Below, piece after piece: positions 7,760-15,701 of a stretch of 25,363 nucleotides of DNA. The stretch is from CAG-103 sp048217285. GTDB taxonomy: Bacteria > Bacillota > Clostridia > Oscillospirales > Oscillospiraceae. The notes below the pieces were generated by a model. That model did not search any database. It was given only the letters and a program-made list of their open reading frames with translations, and was not told where the DNA came from. Location: positions 1 to 25,363 of the forward strand of contig DBFWVW010000089.1 of assembly GCA_048217285.1 (NCBI GenBank), given 5' to 3'. Position numbers and translations under genes: made by a program. The stretch's first letter is position 1. Each line of letters opens with the position of its first letter.

Positions 7760-8559
7760 AGGCCGAACCTCGCAAGTACGATCATGCCGGCAAGCACGAG
7801 CGCGCTCCAGAGCATGGCCAGCGTGTCGCGCGTGCACCACGTGAGCTGCTTCATGCGTGTGCGGCCCTGATCGCCGTGATAGCAGCGGCACTCCATGGCC
7901 ACGGCCAGCTCGTCCGCGCGGCGGAACGCCGACACGAACAGCGGCACCAGCAGCGGCAGCAGCGCCTTGGCGCGCTGGATGAGGTTGCCGGTCTCAAAAT
8001 CGGCGCCGCGCGCTTTCTGCGCGGACATGATCTTGTCCGTCTCCTCAATGAGCGTGGGGATAAAGCGCAGAGCCATGGACATCATCATGCTCATCTCGTG
8101 CACGGGCACTTTCAGCTTTTTCAGGGGACCGAAAAGGATCTCCATCGCGTCGGTGAGCGCGATGGGCGACGTGGTGTAGGTCAGCAGGAAGGTGCCGGCG
8201 ATGAGCATTGTGATGCGCAGGACCATGAACACGGCACGCACAAGGCCCTCATAGGTGATGGTGATCTTCCAGAAGGACACAAGCTCCCGGCCGGGCGTGA
8301 AGAAAATGTTGAGCACGGCCGTGAGCGCGATGATGATCCACAGCGGCTTGAGGCCGCGAAGGATGACCTTAAGTGGAATGCGCGAGAGCGCAATGCACAC
8401 GCCCGTGACGACGAGCATGACGGCATAGGACACATAGCTCTCGGCCGTGAACAGCGCCGCGATATAGACGATGGTCAGCAGGAGCTTGCAGCGCGGATCG
8501 AGCCGGTGCACGATGCTGCTGCCGGGGAAAAACTGGCCGAGGGTAACGTCTTTCAGCAT
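7756..8559 (-). CDS. ecfT: ECF transporter transmembrane component EcfT
   Basis: The protein has 267 residues and about five to six hydrophobic helices. The family's two cytoplasmic coupling motifs are present: ARG at 183-185 (QKARGADFETG) and the second, written here CRC at 224-226 (AMECRCYHG), where most relatives have an Ala/Ser-Arg-Gly/Cys form. These helices dock on the two ATPases. EcfT forms the energy-coupling module with EcfA1 and EcfA2 and drives various substrate-binding S components for vitamins or metals. No S component is in the window, so it probably serves several unlinked ones (group II ECF). AAGGAGG precedes the ATG. The gene overlaps ecfA2 by 7 bases. Confidence 0.93.
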   Translation of the reverse strand: MLKDVTLGQFFPGSSIVHRLDPRCKLLLTIVYIAALFTAESYVSYAVMLVVTGVCIALSRIPLKVILRGLKPLWIIIALTAVLNIFFTPGRELVSFWKITITYEGLVRAVFMVLRITMLIAGTFLLTYTTSPIALTDAMEILFGPLKKLKVPVHEMSMMMSMALRFIPTLIEETDKIMSAQKARGADFETGNLIQRAKALLPLLVPLFVSAFRRADELAVAMECRCYHGDQGRTRMKQLTWCTRDTLAMLWSALVLAGMIVLARFGL

Positions 8560-9419
8560 ACGCCCGCCTCCTTCCCGACGGCGAGCAGCGCATCCGTGAG
8601 CTGCTCGAGCGTATAGATCGACGGCGGGAGCGCGACGCCCCGGTCGCGCAGCGCCTGCGCGATGCGCGCAGCCTGCGGCACATCGAGGCCGATGTCGAGC
8701 AGCGCCTGCGTGTGGGCAAAGACTTCCGCCGGCGCGCCGTCAAAGGCGACGTGCCCGGCGTGAAAGACGATGAGCCGGTCGGCGATGCGGGCGGCATCGT
8801 CCATGCTGTGCGTGACGAGCAGGACGGCCGAGCCGGTCTCGCGCCGGTAGGCGGCGATGTTTTCGAGCACGCCGCGGCAGCCCGCGGGGTCAAGTCCGGC
8901 CGTGGGCTCGTCGAGGATGAGCACCTGCGGGCGCATGGCGATCACGCCGGCGATGGCGATGCGGCGCTTCTGCCCGCCGGAGAGTTCCAGCGGCGAGCGC
9001 TCAAAGAGCGCCTCATCCACACCGGCAAAACGGGCAGCCTCGCGCACGCGCTCATCGACCTCCTCGGCGGAGAGCTTGGCGTTTTTCGGGCCGAAGGCAA
9101 TATCTTTATACACCGTCTCCTCAAAGAGCTGGTGCTCAGGATACTGAAAGACCAGCCCGACCTGAAAGCGCACGTCGCGCGTGGCGGCCTTGCTGCGGTG
9201 AATGTCCTCCCCGTCGAAGAGCACGGTGCCGGACGACGGCAGGAGCAGACCGTTGAGGTGCTGGATGAACGTGCTCTTGCCGGAGCCCGTGTGGCCGATG
9301 ATGCCCACGAACTGCCCGGCGGGGATGGCGAGATCAATATCGTCGATGGCGACTTTTTCAAAAGGTGTCCCGGCACTGTAGACGTGCCGGAGGTGATCCA
9401 CCCGGATGATTGGCGTCAT
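8553..9419 (-). CDS. ecfA2: ECF transporter ATP-binding subunit EcfA2
   Basis: This is a 288-residue ABC ATPase. Walker A is GHTGSGKST (42-50), the Q-loop lies in VFQYPEHQLF (about 90-99), the signature is LSGGQ (146-150), Walker B is LILDE (167-171) and the switch His is in VTHSMDD. FQYPE with a C-terminal extension of about 60 residues is typical of EcfA2 rather than EcfA1. It pairs with the next ATPase to power EcfT and the S components. The start is preceded by AAGGAAA. The 33-base gap to ecfA1 is the loosest junction of the module. Confidence 0.92.
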   Translation of the reverse strand: MTPIIRVDHLRHVYSAGTPFEKVAIDDIDLAIPAGQFVGIIGHTGSGKSTFIQHLNGLLLPSSGTVLFDGEDIHRSKAATRDVRFQVGLVFQYPEHQLFEETVYKDIAFGPKNAKLSAEEVDERVREAARFAGVDEALFERSPLELSGGQKRRIAIAGVIAMRPQVLILDEPTAGLDPAGCRGVLENIAAYRRETGSAVLLVTHSMDDAARIADRLIVFHAGHVAFDGAPAEVFAHTQALLDIGLDVPQAARIAQALRDRGVALPPSIYTLEQLTDALLAVGKEAGVC

Positions 9420-9452
9420 AATTTCGTTTCCTTTATCGATGAAGATCGGTGG

Positions 9453-10289
9453 TTATTTCTTCAGAGCGGCGGCAACGGCGTCCGCACAGTCGGAGACCGT
9501 GAGCGCATCGAGCGGCACGTTCATGCCCTGGGCGCGCAGCGCGTGCAGCAGCCGGACGGTGACGGGCGCAGTGAGTCCCTCCCGCTGCAGCAGATCGACC
9601 TGCGAAAAGACCTGCTTCGGCGCGCCGTCTGCCACAACGGCGCCGTTGGAGAGCACGATGACGCGGTCTGCGCCAATGCACTCTTCCATATGGTGCGTGA
9701 TGAGCACGACCGTAATGCCCTGCTCGCGGCAGAGCTTTGTGGCCGTGTCGATCACTTCACGCCGGCCGGAGGGGTCGAGCATGGCCGTCGGCTCGTCGAG
9801 CACGATGCATTTTGGCCGCATGGCGATGACGCCCGCAATGGCCACGCGCTGCTTTTGTCCGCCGGAGAGCAGGTGCGGCGCGTGCAGACGAAAGTCATAC
9901 ATACCGACCTGCCGGAGCGCGGCATCTACGCGCGCGCGTATTTCCTGCGGCGGCACGCCGAGGTTCTCGGGCGCGAAGGCCACGTCGTCCTCGACAACGT
10001 TGGCAACGATCTGGTTATCGGGATTTTGAAAGACCATGCCCACCGTGGCGCGCACGGGCAGAAGGTTCTTCTCGTCCGCCGTATCCATGCCGTCGACGTA
10101 CACCTTGCCGCCGGTCGGCAGCAGGATGGCATTGAAGAGCTTGGCAAGCGTGCTTTTGCCGGAGCCGTTGTGCCCCAGCACGGCCACGAACGAGCCGCGC
10201 GCGATCTCGAGCGAGAGGTCGCCGAGCGTGGGCTGGGGCTCGCCGGGGTAGGTAAAGGTCAGATGTTCGGTTCGTAAGATCGGTTCCAT
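9453..10289 (-). CDS. ecfA1: ECF transporter ATP-binding subunit EcfA1
   Basis: This is a 278-residue ABC ATPase. Walker A is GHNGSGKST (39-47), VFQNPDNQIVANVVEDDVAF carries the Q-loop, the signature is LSGGQ (141-145), Walker B is IVLDE (162-166), and LITHHMEE holds the switch His. The FQNPDNQ form and the ExLGVP-like helix fit EcfA1. It forms a heterodimer with EcfA2. The gene starts 15 bases after the methyltransferase stop, with AAGGAA as ribosome site, so it is cotranscribed with that gene. The order ecfA1-ecfA2-ecfT-truA is the conserved Firmicutes order. Confidence 0.92.
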   Translation of the reverse strand: MEPILRTEHLTFTYPGEPQPTLGDLSLEIARGSFVAVLGHNGSGKSTLAKLFNAILLPTGGKVYVDGMDTADEKNLLPVRATVGMVFQNPDNQIVANVVEDDVAFAPENLGVPPQEIRARVDAALRQVGMYDFRLHAPHLLSGGQKQRVAIAGVIAMRPKCIVLDEPTAMLDPSGRREVIDTATKLCREQGITVVLITHHMEECIGADRVIVLSNGAVVADGAPKQVFSQVDLLQREGLTAPVTVRLLHALRAQGMNVPLDALTVSDCADAVAAALKK

Positions 10290-10304
10290 GGTGTTCCTTT
10301 CCGC

Positions 10305-11165
10305 TCAGCGCTCCCAACGGCAGGTCGCCCCGCACGGCAGCACAAGGCCGGACGCCGTGACCGGCAGACCCAGCTCCTGTGACTGGCTGCGGCCGCCGAA
10401 GCGCCGGGTGAAAATGCTCTCCGAGAGATACGTGAGCACCGACGGACTCAGGCCCGTGGTGTAGGAATTGATGATAACAAAGAGCGGATCGTCCGACAGC
10501 ACGCCGGACACCAGCTCCACAAACGGCCAGAGGTTCGTCTCGAGCTTCCAGACCTCGCCGCCCGGGCCGCGGCCGTAGCTCGGCGGGTCCATGATGACGG
10601 CGTCATAGCGGCGGCCGCGGCGGATCTCCCGCTCGACGAACTTGCCGCAATCGTCCACGATCCAGCGGATGGACCGGTCGGCCACGCCGGAGGCGGCGGC
10701 GTTTTCCTTGCCCCAGGCGACCATGCCCTTCGCCGCGTCGACATGGCACACGCTCGCCCCGGCGGACGCGCACGCGACCGTGGCCGCGCCCGTGTAGCCG
10801 AAGAGATTGAGCACCGAGACCGGGCGGCCGGCCGCGCGGATCTTTGCCATGGCGTAGTCCCAGTTGGCGGCCTGCTCGGGAAAGATGCCCGTGTGCTTGA
10901 AGTTCATGGGCTTGACGCGGAACGTCAGGTCCCGGTAGTGGATGTCCCAGCTCGGCGGGAGGGTGCGCTTGTCCCAGCTGCCGCCGCCGGTATGGCTGCG
11001 GCTGTAGCGCCCGTCGGCCGTGCGCCAGCGCGGGTCGGTGCGCGGCGTGTCCCAGATGGCCTGGGGGTCCGGGCGCACGAGCGTATATTTTCCCCAGCGC
11101 TCCAACTTTTCGCCGCGCGAACAGTCGAGCACCTCAAAATCCTGCCAAGAATCCGAAATCCACAT
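10305..11165 (-). CDS. Class I SAM-dependent rRNA methyltransferase (RlmI-like, no PUA domain)
   Basis: The protein has 286 residues. An N-terminal beta-rich part (about 1-85) leads into NFKHTGIFPEQAANWDY, the counterpart of the family's GxFLDQR segment. VLNLFGYTGA (118-127) is SAM motif I, VDAAKGMVAWGKENAAASG is motif II, and MDPPSYGRGP (192-201) is the catalytic-loop motif IV. It resembles the RlmI/RlmK class of 23S rRNA methyltransferases but lacks the PUA domain. No cysteine sits in the DPPSYGRGP loop, so m5C chemistry is not certain. It is the first gene of the 12-gene operon, 68 bases from its inferred transcription start. Confidence 0.85.
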   Translation of the reverse strand: MWISDSWQDFEVLDCSRGEKLERWGKYTLVRPDPQAIWDTPRTDPRWRTADGRYSRSHTGGGSWDKRTLPPSWDIHYRDLTFRVKPMNFKHTGIFPEQAANWDYAMAKIRAAGRPVSVLNLFGYTGAATVACASAGASVCHVDAAKGMVAWGKENAAASGVADRSIRWIVDDCGKFVEREIRRGRRYDAVIMDPPSYGRGPGGEVWKLETNLWPFVELVSGVLSDDPLFVIINSYTTGLSPSVLTYLSESIFTRRFGGRSQSQELGLPVTASGLVLPCGATCRWER

Positions 11166-11240
11166 AGCTGCTCCTCTTGTCCGGCGGGACGGAACCGTGC
11201 AGTTCCAGTGTGCGCCGGAATGGTGATACTTAGACGGTGT

Positions 11241-11269
11241 ATTATATCATCAAGTGCCGCAATGGTCAA
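11241..11269 (-). promoter_or_regulatory. Strong promoter of the 12-gene minus-strand operon
   Basis: TTGACC (11269-11264) and TATAAT (11246-11241) are 17 bases apart on the minus strand. A TG one base upstream of the -10 makes it also an extended -10. It is the only clear promoter found upstream of the whole cluster. Confidence 0.8.
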
Positions 11270-11307
11270 TGTGTCCGGGGCGCCCGAAGGGCCGGAATTG
11301 TAAACAA

Positions 11308-11345
11308 ATGATAAAGAATCGCCCGCCGGAGTGCCGGCGGGCGAT
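11308..11345 (-). terminator. Terminator of the carboxypeptidase gene
   Basis: A perfect 12-bp stem, ATCGCCCGCCGG (11318-11329) with CCGGCGGGCGAT (11334-11345) and a 4-base loop, lies 19 bases after the stop codon. The T tract on the minus strand (TCTTTATCATTT) is interrupted, so it may be moderately strong. Confidence 0.7.
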
Positions 11346-11363
11346 GCAGGAGCAAATTGGGAT

Positions 11364-12890
11364 TCAGCGGCGGCCGCTGCCGATGTGGTCGCGGTCAAAT
11401 TCGCGCAGGGTCTCGTGCGCGAGCGCGCGGCGGCGGGCCTCCTCCGCCTCCAGCTGCGCACGGCGGCGGCGACGGCGCTCGGCCTCGATCTGCTTGCGCC
11501 GGCGCACCAGCCACAGCACATAGCCGATGACGGCCAGCACGACCAGCAGCAGGACGACGAGCACGATCGGATTCGTGAAAAAGGCACGCAGATGACCGGC
11601 GATGTAAGCGCCCTTGGACACGGCGACATCGACCGCCGCGACGAGTTTGACCGTGCCGTAGACCGTGCCGTTATACGACACGGTGAGTTCCCCGACCTCG
11701 TCCCCCGCTTTGACGGGGGCTTCGAGCGGCTTGCCGTCCCGCTCGGAGTAGATCGTGATCTGCTGCTCAAACTCCGGCGCGCCGGCACTGCCGGCCGACG
11801 GCAGTACGGCCGAAATACTCTCCGCCGGGCGAACGGTGACACCGTCGCTGTCGCGCCCATAGCGCACGGGCACCTCGCAGATCAGATCACTCGCGCTGAC
11901 GATGTCACGCCAGGCATAGTTGGAAAACACCCAGCGGTAGGCCGTGAGCGTGTCGGAAAAGCTGCCGAAATCGGTCGTGCCATTGGCGCGGGCCGTGCCC
12001 TTTCCGCCGAGCACGACGCACAGCAGGCGCACACCGTCCTTCTCCGCCGTGGAGATGAGGCAGTAGCCCGCAGCTTCGGTATGGCCGGTTTTGACGCCCT
12101 TGGCGTATTCGTAATAATAACCGCGGTACATCGGGGACTCGGGGTTGATGAGGCCGTTCGTGTTCGAGAGCGTGCGCTCGTCGGACAGGTTCGTAGCGGG
12201 GACGGTGTGCTTGACTGTATTGCAGATCGTGGCGAAGAGCTCGTGGCTGAGCGCTTCCTTCGTGATGCGGTAAAGGTCATGCGCCGTGGTGTAATGATCG
12301 TCGTTCGGCAGGCCGTGGGGGTTGACAAAGTGCGTGCCCGTGCAGCCGAGCTCCTGCGCGCGCGCGTTCATGCGCTGCACGAACGCCGAGATGCTGCCGC
12401 AGACATATTCCGCAACGACGTTACACGCCTCGTTGGCCGAGGAGATCATGGCGCAGTAGAGAAAGTCCTCGAAGGTCATGGTCTCGCCGACCTTGATGTC
12501 GGCATTGCTCGCGCCCTCGACCATGTCGGAATTGCAGTCGTCATAGGCCGTGACGGTGTCGCTCAGCTGCACGTCGCCGCGCTCGACCGCCTCGACCGCG
12601 AGCAGGAGCGTCATGATCTTCGTCAGGCTCGCGGGATAGGCTTTGGCGTCAATATTGCGGGTATAGTAATACTGCCCGCTGTCCTCGTCGGCGAGCAGGA
12701 CACAGTTGGCCGCCAGCTTTTCATCGAGCGCGGATTTGACGGTGTCGCTGCCGAGGACATAGGAGCCCTCCTCGGCCTGAATGGTGCTCTGGGGCACCCC
12801 ATCGGCCGACGTGACAGCGGCGGCCGGGAAAACAGACGCCAGCAGCAGACAGACAAGGAGCAGCAACGGCAAAATGCGATATTTTTTCAT
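11364..12890 (-). CDS. D-alanyl-D-alanine carboxypeptidase (PBP5/DacF family, S11), membrane anchored
   Basis: The protein has 508 residues. A Sec signal peptide (1-25) is followed by the S11 penicillin-binding domain with SLTK at 88-91 (nucleophile Ser), SAN at 151-153 and KTG at 267-269. A beta-rich PBP5_C-like domain (about 340-430) and one C-terminal membrane helix (about 445-465) follow. The protein ends in a basic tail (RRRRRR near 478) of about 45 residues. It would trim the terminal D-Ala of peptidoglycan stem peptides outside the cell. Most relatives attach through an amphipathic helix; a true membrane span with a charged tail is less usual. I start at 12890, where GGAG precedes the ATG; an ATG at 12902 is possible. 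It diverges from a two-component operon that may control it. Confidence 0.9.
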   Translation of the reverse strand: MKKYRILPLLLLVCLLLASVFPAAAVTSADGVPQSTIQAEEGSYVLGSDTVKSALDEKLAANCVLLADEDSGQYYYTRNIDAKAYPASLTKIMTLLLAVEAVERGDVQLSDTVTAYDDCNSDMVEGASNADIKVGETMTFEDFLYCAMISSANEACNVVAEYVCGSISAFVQRMNARAQELGCTGTHFVNPHGLPNDDHYTTAHDLYRITKEALSHELFATICNTVKHTVPATNLSDERTLSNTNGLINPESPMYRGYYYEYAKGVKTGHTEAAGYCLISTAEKDGVRLLCVVLGGKGTARANGTTDFGSFSDTLTAYRWVFSNYAWRDIVSASDLICEVPVRYGRDSDGVTVRPAESISAVLPSAGSAGAPEFEQQITIYSERDGKPLEAPVKAGDEVGELTVSYNGTVYGTVKLVAAVDVAVSKGAYIAGHLRAFFTNPIVLVVLLLVVLAVIGYVLWLVRRRKQIEAERRRRRRAQLEAEEARRRALAHETLREFDRDHIGSGRR

Positions 12891-12909
12891 ATCTTTCTCC
12901 ATGGAACTA

Positions 12910-12918
12910 TGATATAAT
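12910..12918 (+). promoter_or_regulatory. Extended -10 promoter for the two-component operon
   Basis: TGATATAAT (12910-12918) is a perfect extended -10 element on the plus strand, with no good -35 at the expected place. Transcription would start near 12925, giving a leader of about 120 bases before the regulator ATG at 13045. It lies inside the transcribed leader of the carboxypeptidase. Confidence 0.55.
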
Positions 12919-12978
12919 GGAATATCCGGCCGGAGACGGCGCAGCCGCGCGGCCGGAACAAAGGCAGTGTCTTGCCCC

Positions 12979-13007
12979 ATTATAATAATTCCGGCAGCGA
13001 AAAGCAA
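12979..13007 (-). promoter_or_regulatory. Promoter of the carboxypeptidase gene
   Basis: On the minus strand TTGCTT (13007-13002) and TATAAT (12984-12979) are 17 bases apart. The start would be near 12972, about 80 bases before the ATG. Confidence 0.6.
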
Positions 13008-13044
13008 ATCATTTCCGCGAAAAGACGCGAACGGAGGGACCGCG

Positions 13045-13737
13045 ATGAAAATACTGGTTGTGGACGACGAAAAAACCATCGTCAAAGGCATCAAATTCAA
13101 CCTCGAAAACGAGGGCTATCAGGTGGACGTGTGCTACGACGGCGAGACCGCCGTGGACATGGCGCGCCACGGCGACTATGCCGTGATTCTGCTCGACCTC
13201 ATGATGCCGAAGCTCGACGGGCTCGGTGCGTGCCAGCAGATCCGGCAATTTTCCACCGTGCCGATCATCATGCTTACCGCCCGCAGCGAGGACGCCGACA
13301 AGCTCATCGGCTTTGAGTCCGGCGCGGACGACTACATCACAAAGCCGTTCAACATCCTCGAGCTCAAGGCGCGCATTCGCGCGCTCATCCGCCGCTCGAG
13401 CATGGCCCCCTCTGCCCCGGCCGAGCCGGAGGGCGGCAAGCTCGTGTGCGGCCACATCGAAATTGACCCTGAGCGCCGCAGCGCCCGCCGCTTCGGCCAG
13501 AACGTGGAGCTGACGCTCAAGGAGTTCGACCTCATTGAGCTGCTCATGCGCAATCCCGGAAAGGTCTACTCGCGCGAACAGCTGCTCGACCTCGTGTGGG
13601 GCTACGACTATCAGGGCGACATCCGCACCGTGGACGTACACATCCGCCGTCTGCGTGAAAAACTCGAGCGCAACCCTGCCGCGCCCGAGTACATCATCAC
13701 GAAGTGGGGCGTGGGCTACTACTTTGCCGAGGTCTGA
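13045..13737 (+). CDS. OmpR/PhoB family response regulator
   Basis: The protein has 230 residues. The receiver domain (1-118) has the acidic pair Asp 7-8, phospho-acceptor Asp 51 (ILLDLMMP), Thr near 78 (MLTAR) and Lys 100 (YITKPF). After a short Pro/Ala linker, a winged-helix DNA-binding domain (about 133-229) shows LTLKEFDLIELLMRNPGKVYSREQLL and RTVDVHIRRLREKL, typical of PhoB/WalR/MtrA-type regulators. GGAGGG lies 6 bases before the ATG. The stop is 3 bases before the kinase start, so the pair is coupled. The target genes are not shown by sequence; the divergent carboxypeptidase is the obvious candidate. Confidence 0.93.
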   Translation: MKILVVDDEKTIVKGIKFNLENEGYQVDVCYDGETAVDMARHGDYAVILLDLMMPKLDGLGACQQIRQFSTVPIIMLTARSEDADKLIGFESGADDYITKPFNILELKARIRALIRRSSMAPSAPAEPEGGKLVCGHIEIDPERRSARRFGQNVELTLKEFDLIELLMRNPGKVYSREQLLDLVWGYDYQGDIRTVDVHIRRLREKLERNPAAPEYIITKWGVGYYFAEV

Positions 13738-13740
13738 CGG

Positions 13741-15204
13741 ATGAAACAGCATCCGTTTCGCATCCGTCTGCCGCGCAAGCTGGTGTCGAGCGTGCAGTTT
13801 CGCTTCGCCGTGACATTCACGATCCTCGTGGCGATTTTGCTTGCGCTCATGAACACCTACCCCACGCGCGCCTCGCGCGACATCGTGTTCGCCGAAAAGC
13901 AGAGCGCGCTCACAAACCGCGCCGCCGTCGTGTCCTCGTCCCTGTCGCTGCTCGACAACCTCACACCGGACAACACGCGGCAGGTGCTCGCCCTGCTCGA
14001 CCTGCGCGATCTGACGCGCATCATCGTGACCGACAGCGAGGGGCTGGCCGTGTATGACTCCGCGGCCGAAAACAACATCAGCAACAAATACGTGCTCTAC
14101 CCCGAGCTCGTGCGCGCGCTCGGCGGACAGGCCGTGTTCTACTCGCACTACACGACCGGGGCGTTTCTCAGCCGCGCGGCCATGCCCGTCATGAACAGCG
14201 GCAAAACCGTCGGCGCCGTGTATGTGTGCGAGAGCGACAGCGAGCGCGCGGCGCTCATCGGCAGCATCCAGCGAAAGCTCGCCACGATCACGATCGGCAT
14301 CGGCGCGGCCGCGCTCGTGGTGCTGTGGTTTTCCATCAAAATGCTCACGCGGCGCATCACGCAGCTGGCCGACGGCGTGCGCACCGTACAGAGCGGCGAC
14401 TACAGCTTCCGCCTGACGCTCTCGGGCGACGACGAGCTGACCGAGCTCGGGCGCGAATTCAACAACCTCACCGAACGGCTCGAGACGACCGAGGCCCAGC
14501 GCCGCCGATTCGTCTCCGACGCCTCGCACGAGCTCAAAACCCCGCTCGCGTCCATCCGCCTGCTGTCGGACAGCATCTCCCAGAGCGCGGACATGGACAG
14601 CGCGACGATGCGCGAGTTCGTGACCGACATCGGCAGCGAGGCCGAACGCCTGCAGCGCACGACCGAGAAGCTGCTCGATCTCTCGCGGCGCGACGACGGC
14701 GTGCAGCCGGACGTGACGATCGTGGATCTGCAGCAGGCCGTGCACGGGACGCTGCATCTGCTGCGGCCGCTGGCCGACAAGAGCGACGTGACGCTCACGT
14801 GCCTCATGAGCGAGGGCGTGACCGTGCGCGCATCCGAGGACGACATTTACCACATCGTGTTTAACCTCGTGGAAAACGCCATCAAGTACAATCTCCCGGG
14901 CGGGGACGTGACCGTGCGCGTCGAAACGCACGGCGACCAGAGCGTCCTGTCCGTTGCCGACACCGGCATCGGTATCCCAGAGGCCGACCGGCCGAACATC
15001 TTCAACCGCTTCTACCGCGTGGACAAAGCCCGCTCGCGCGAGCACGGCGGCAGCGGTCTTGGCCTGTCGATCGTGCACGACGCAGCCGCGCTCTACGGCG
15101 GCACCGTGACCGTCGACGGTGTGGAACCGCACGGCACGCGCTTTACCGTGACGTTCCCGCGCGCGGAGGCGGACACGGCGCAAAAGGAGGTGGCGGAGAC
15201 ATGA
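13741..15204 (+). CDS. Sensor histidine kinase (HAMP, HisKA, HATPase_c)
   Basis: The protein has 487 residues. It has two membrane helices (about 22-40 and 180-200) flanking an extracytoplasmic sensor domain of about 140 residues. A HAMP linker (about 200-253) follows, then the dimerisation helix with His 263 in DASHELKTPL. The ATPase domain shows NLVENAIKY, DTGIGIP (Asp near 407) and GGSGLGLSI. It would phosphorylate the regulator encoded just upstream. The sensor domain is not recognised and no PAS domain is present. The stop overlaps the lipoprotein start (ATGA, 15201-15204), so three genes form a coupled unit. Confidence 0.93.
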   Translation: MKQHPFRIRLPRKLVSSVQFRFAVTFTILVAILLALMNTYPTRASRDIVFAEKQSALTNRAAVVSSSLSLLDNLTPDNTRQVLALLDLRDLTRIIVTDSEGLAVYDSAAENNISNKYVLYPELVRALGGQAVFYSHYTTGAFLSRAAMPVMNSGKTVGAVYVCESDSERAALIGSIQRKLATITIGIGAAALVVLWFSIKMLTRRITQLADGVRTVQSGDYSFRLTLSGDDELTELGREFNNLTERLETTEAQRRRFVSDASHELKTPLASIRLLSDSISQSADMDSATMREFVTDIGSEAERLQRTTEKLLDLSRRDDGVQPDVTIVDLQQAVHGTLHLLRPLADKSDVTLTCLMSEGVTVRASEDDIYHIVFNLVENAIKYNLPGGDVTVRVETHGDQSVLSVADTGIGIPEADRPNIFNRFYRVDKARSREHGGSGLGLSIVHDAAALYGGTVTVDGVEPHGTRFTVTFPRAEADTAQKEVAET

Positions 15205-15668
15205 AGCGATGGTTTCCCCTGCTGTTGGCAGCTGCGCTCATACTCAGCTGCGCGGGCTGCGCCAAACGGCAGACCGTGACGGTATACCGCATCGCAAAAG
15301 AGGGCGCCGCCCTCCTGCAGACGGAGACAGTCGTCGTGCCCGACGGTACGGATCCGGTGCAGGTCGCAATCGACGCGCTCGGCGCAACGCCAAGTGACAG
15401 CACGTGCACGAATCCCGTGCGCGGGTGGCTGACATTCGGCGGCTACCGCATCGACGACGCGGGCACGCTCTGGCTGACGGTGAAAGGCTCTGACACGACG
15501 ACCGGCATCGTGCGCACGCAGGCGCTGGCCTGTCTGGTGCTGACGGGCACGGCGCTCGACGGCGTGTCGGCCGTCGGACTTGAAGAAGCGGACGGCGACG
15601 TATTGCATGCCCCGCTGACCACAGACGATCTTGCCCTGGCCGACCCGGCCACGGGCACGCAATCCTGA
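15201..15668 (+). CDS. GerMN-domain lipoprotein, partner of the two-component system
   Basis: The protein has 155 residues. The signal peptide ends in a lipobox-like LSCAGC, with the acylated Cys at either 17 or 20, so it is a membrane-tethered lipoprotein. The mature part reads VTVYRIAKEGAALLQTETVV, then DPVQVAIDALGATP, GGYRIDDAGTLWLTVKG and, near the end, TALDGVSAVGLEE. This strand-helix-strand plan fits a GerMN domain, as found in GerM and LpqB, but the match is by eye. AAGGAGG lies upstream and the gene overlaps the kinase by 4 bases. A role in sensing or modulating the kinase is inferred from position and from LpqB, which acts with MtrAB in Actinobacteria. Confidence 0.75.
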   Translation: MKRWFPLLLAAALILSCAGCAKRQTVTVYRIAKEGAALLQTETVVVPDGTDPVQVAIDALGATPSDSTCTNPVRGWLTFGGYRIDDAGTLWLTVKGSDTTTGIVRTQALACLVLTGTALDGVSAVGLEEADGDVLHAPLTTDDLALADPATGTQS

Positions 15669-15701
15669 AACACAAACGCATTCCCACGGAGGTGTATATT
15701 C

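Noticed and set aside
7760..7891. Extension of truA upstream to an ATG at 7891
   Set aside because: It overlaps ecfT out of frame; the TruA family start aligns with the GTG at 7759.
12891..13100. Extension of the carboxypeptidase frame upstream to 13100
   Set aside because: It would run through the divergent promoters and into the regulator gene; the signal peptide begins at 12890.
13009..15183. Long minus-strand open frame opposite the regulator and kinase
   Set aside because: It is an antisense shadow of genes with clear receiver, HisKA and ATPase motifs; its composition is dominated by His, Arg, Ala and Val and it has no ribosome site.
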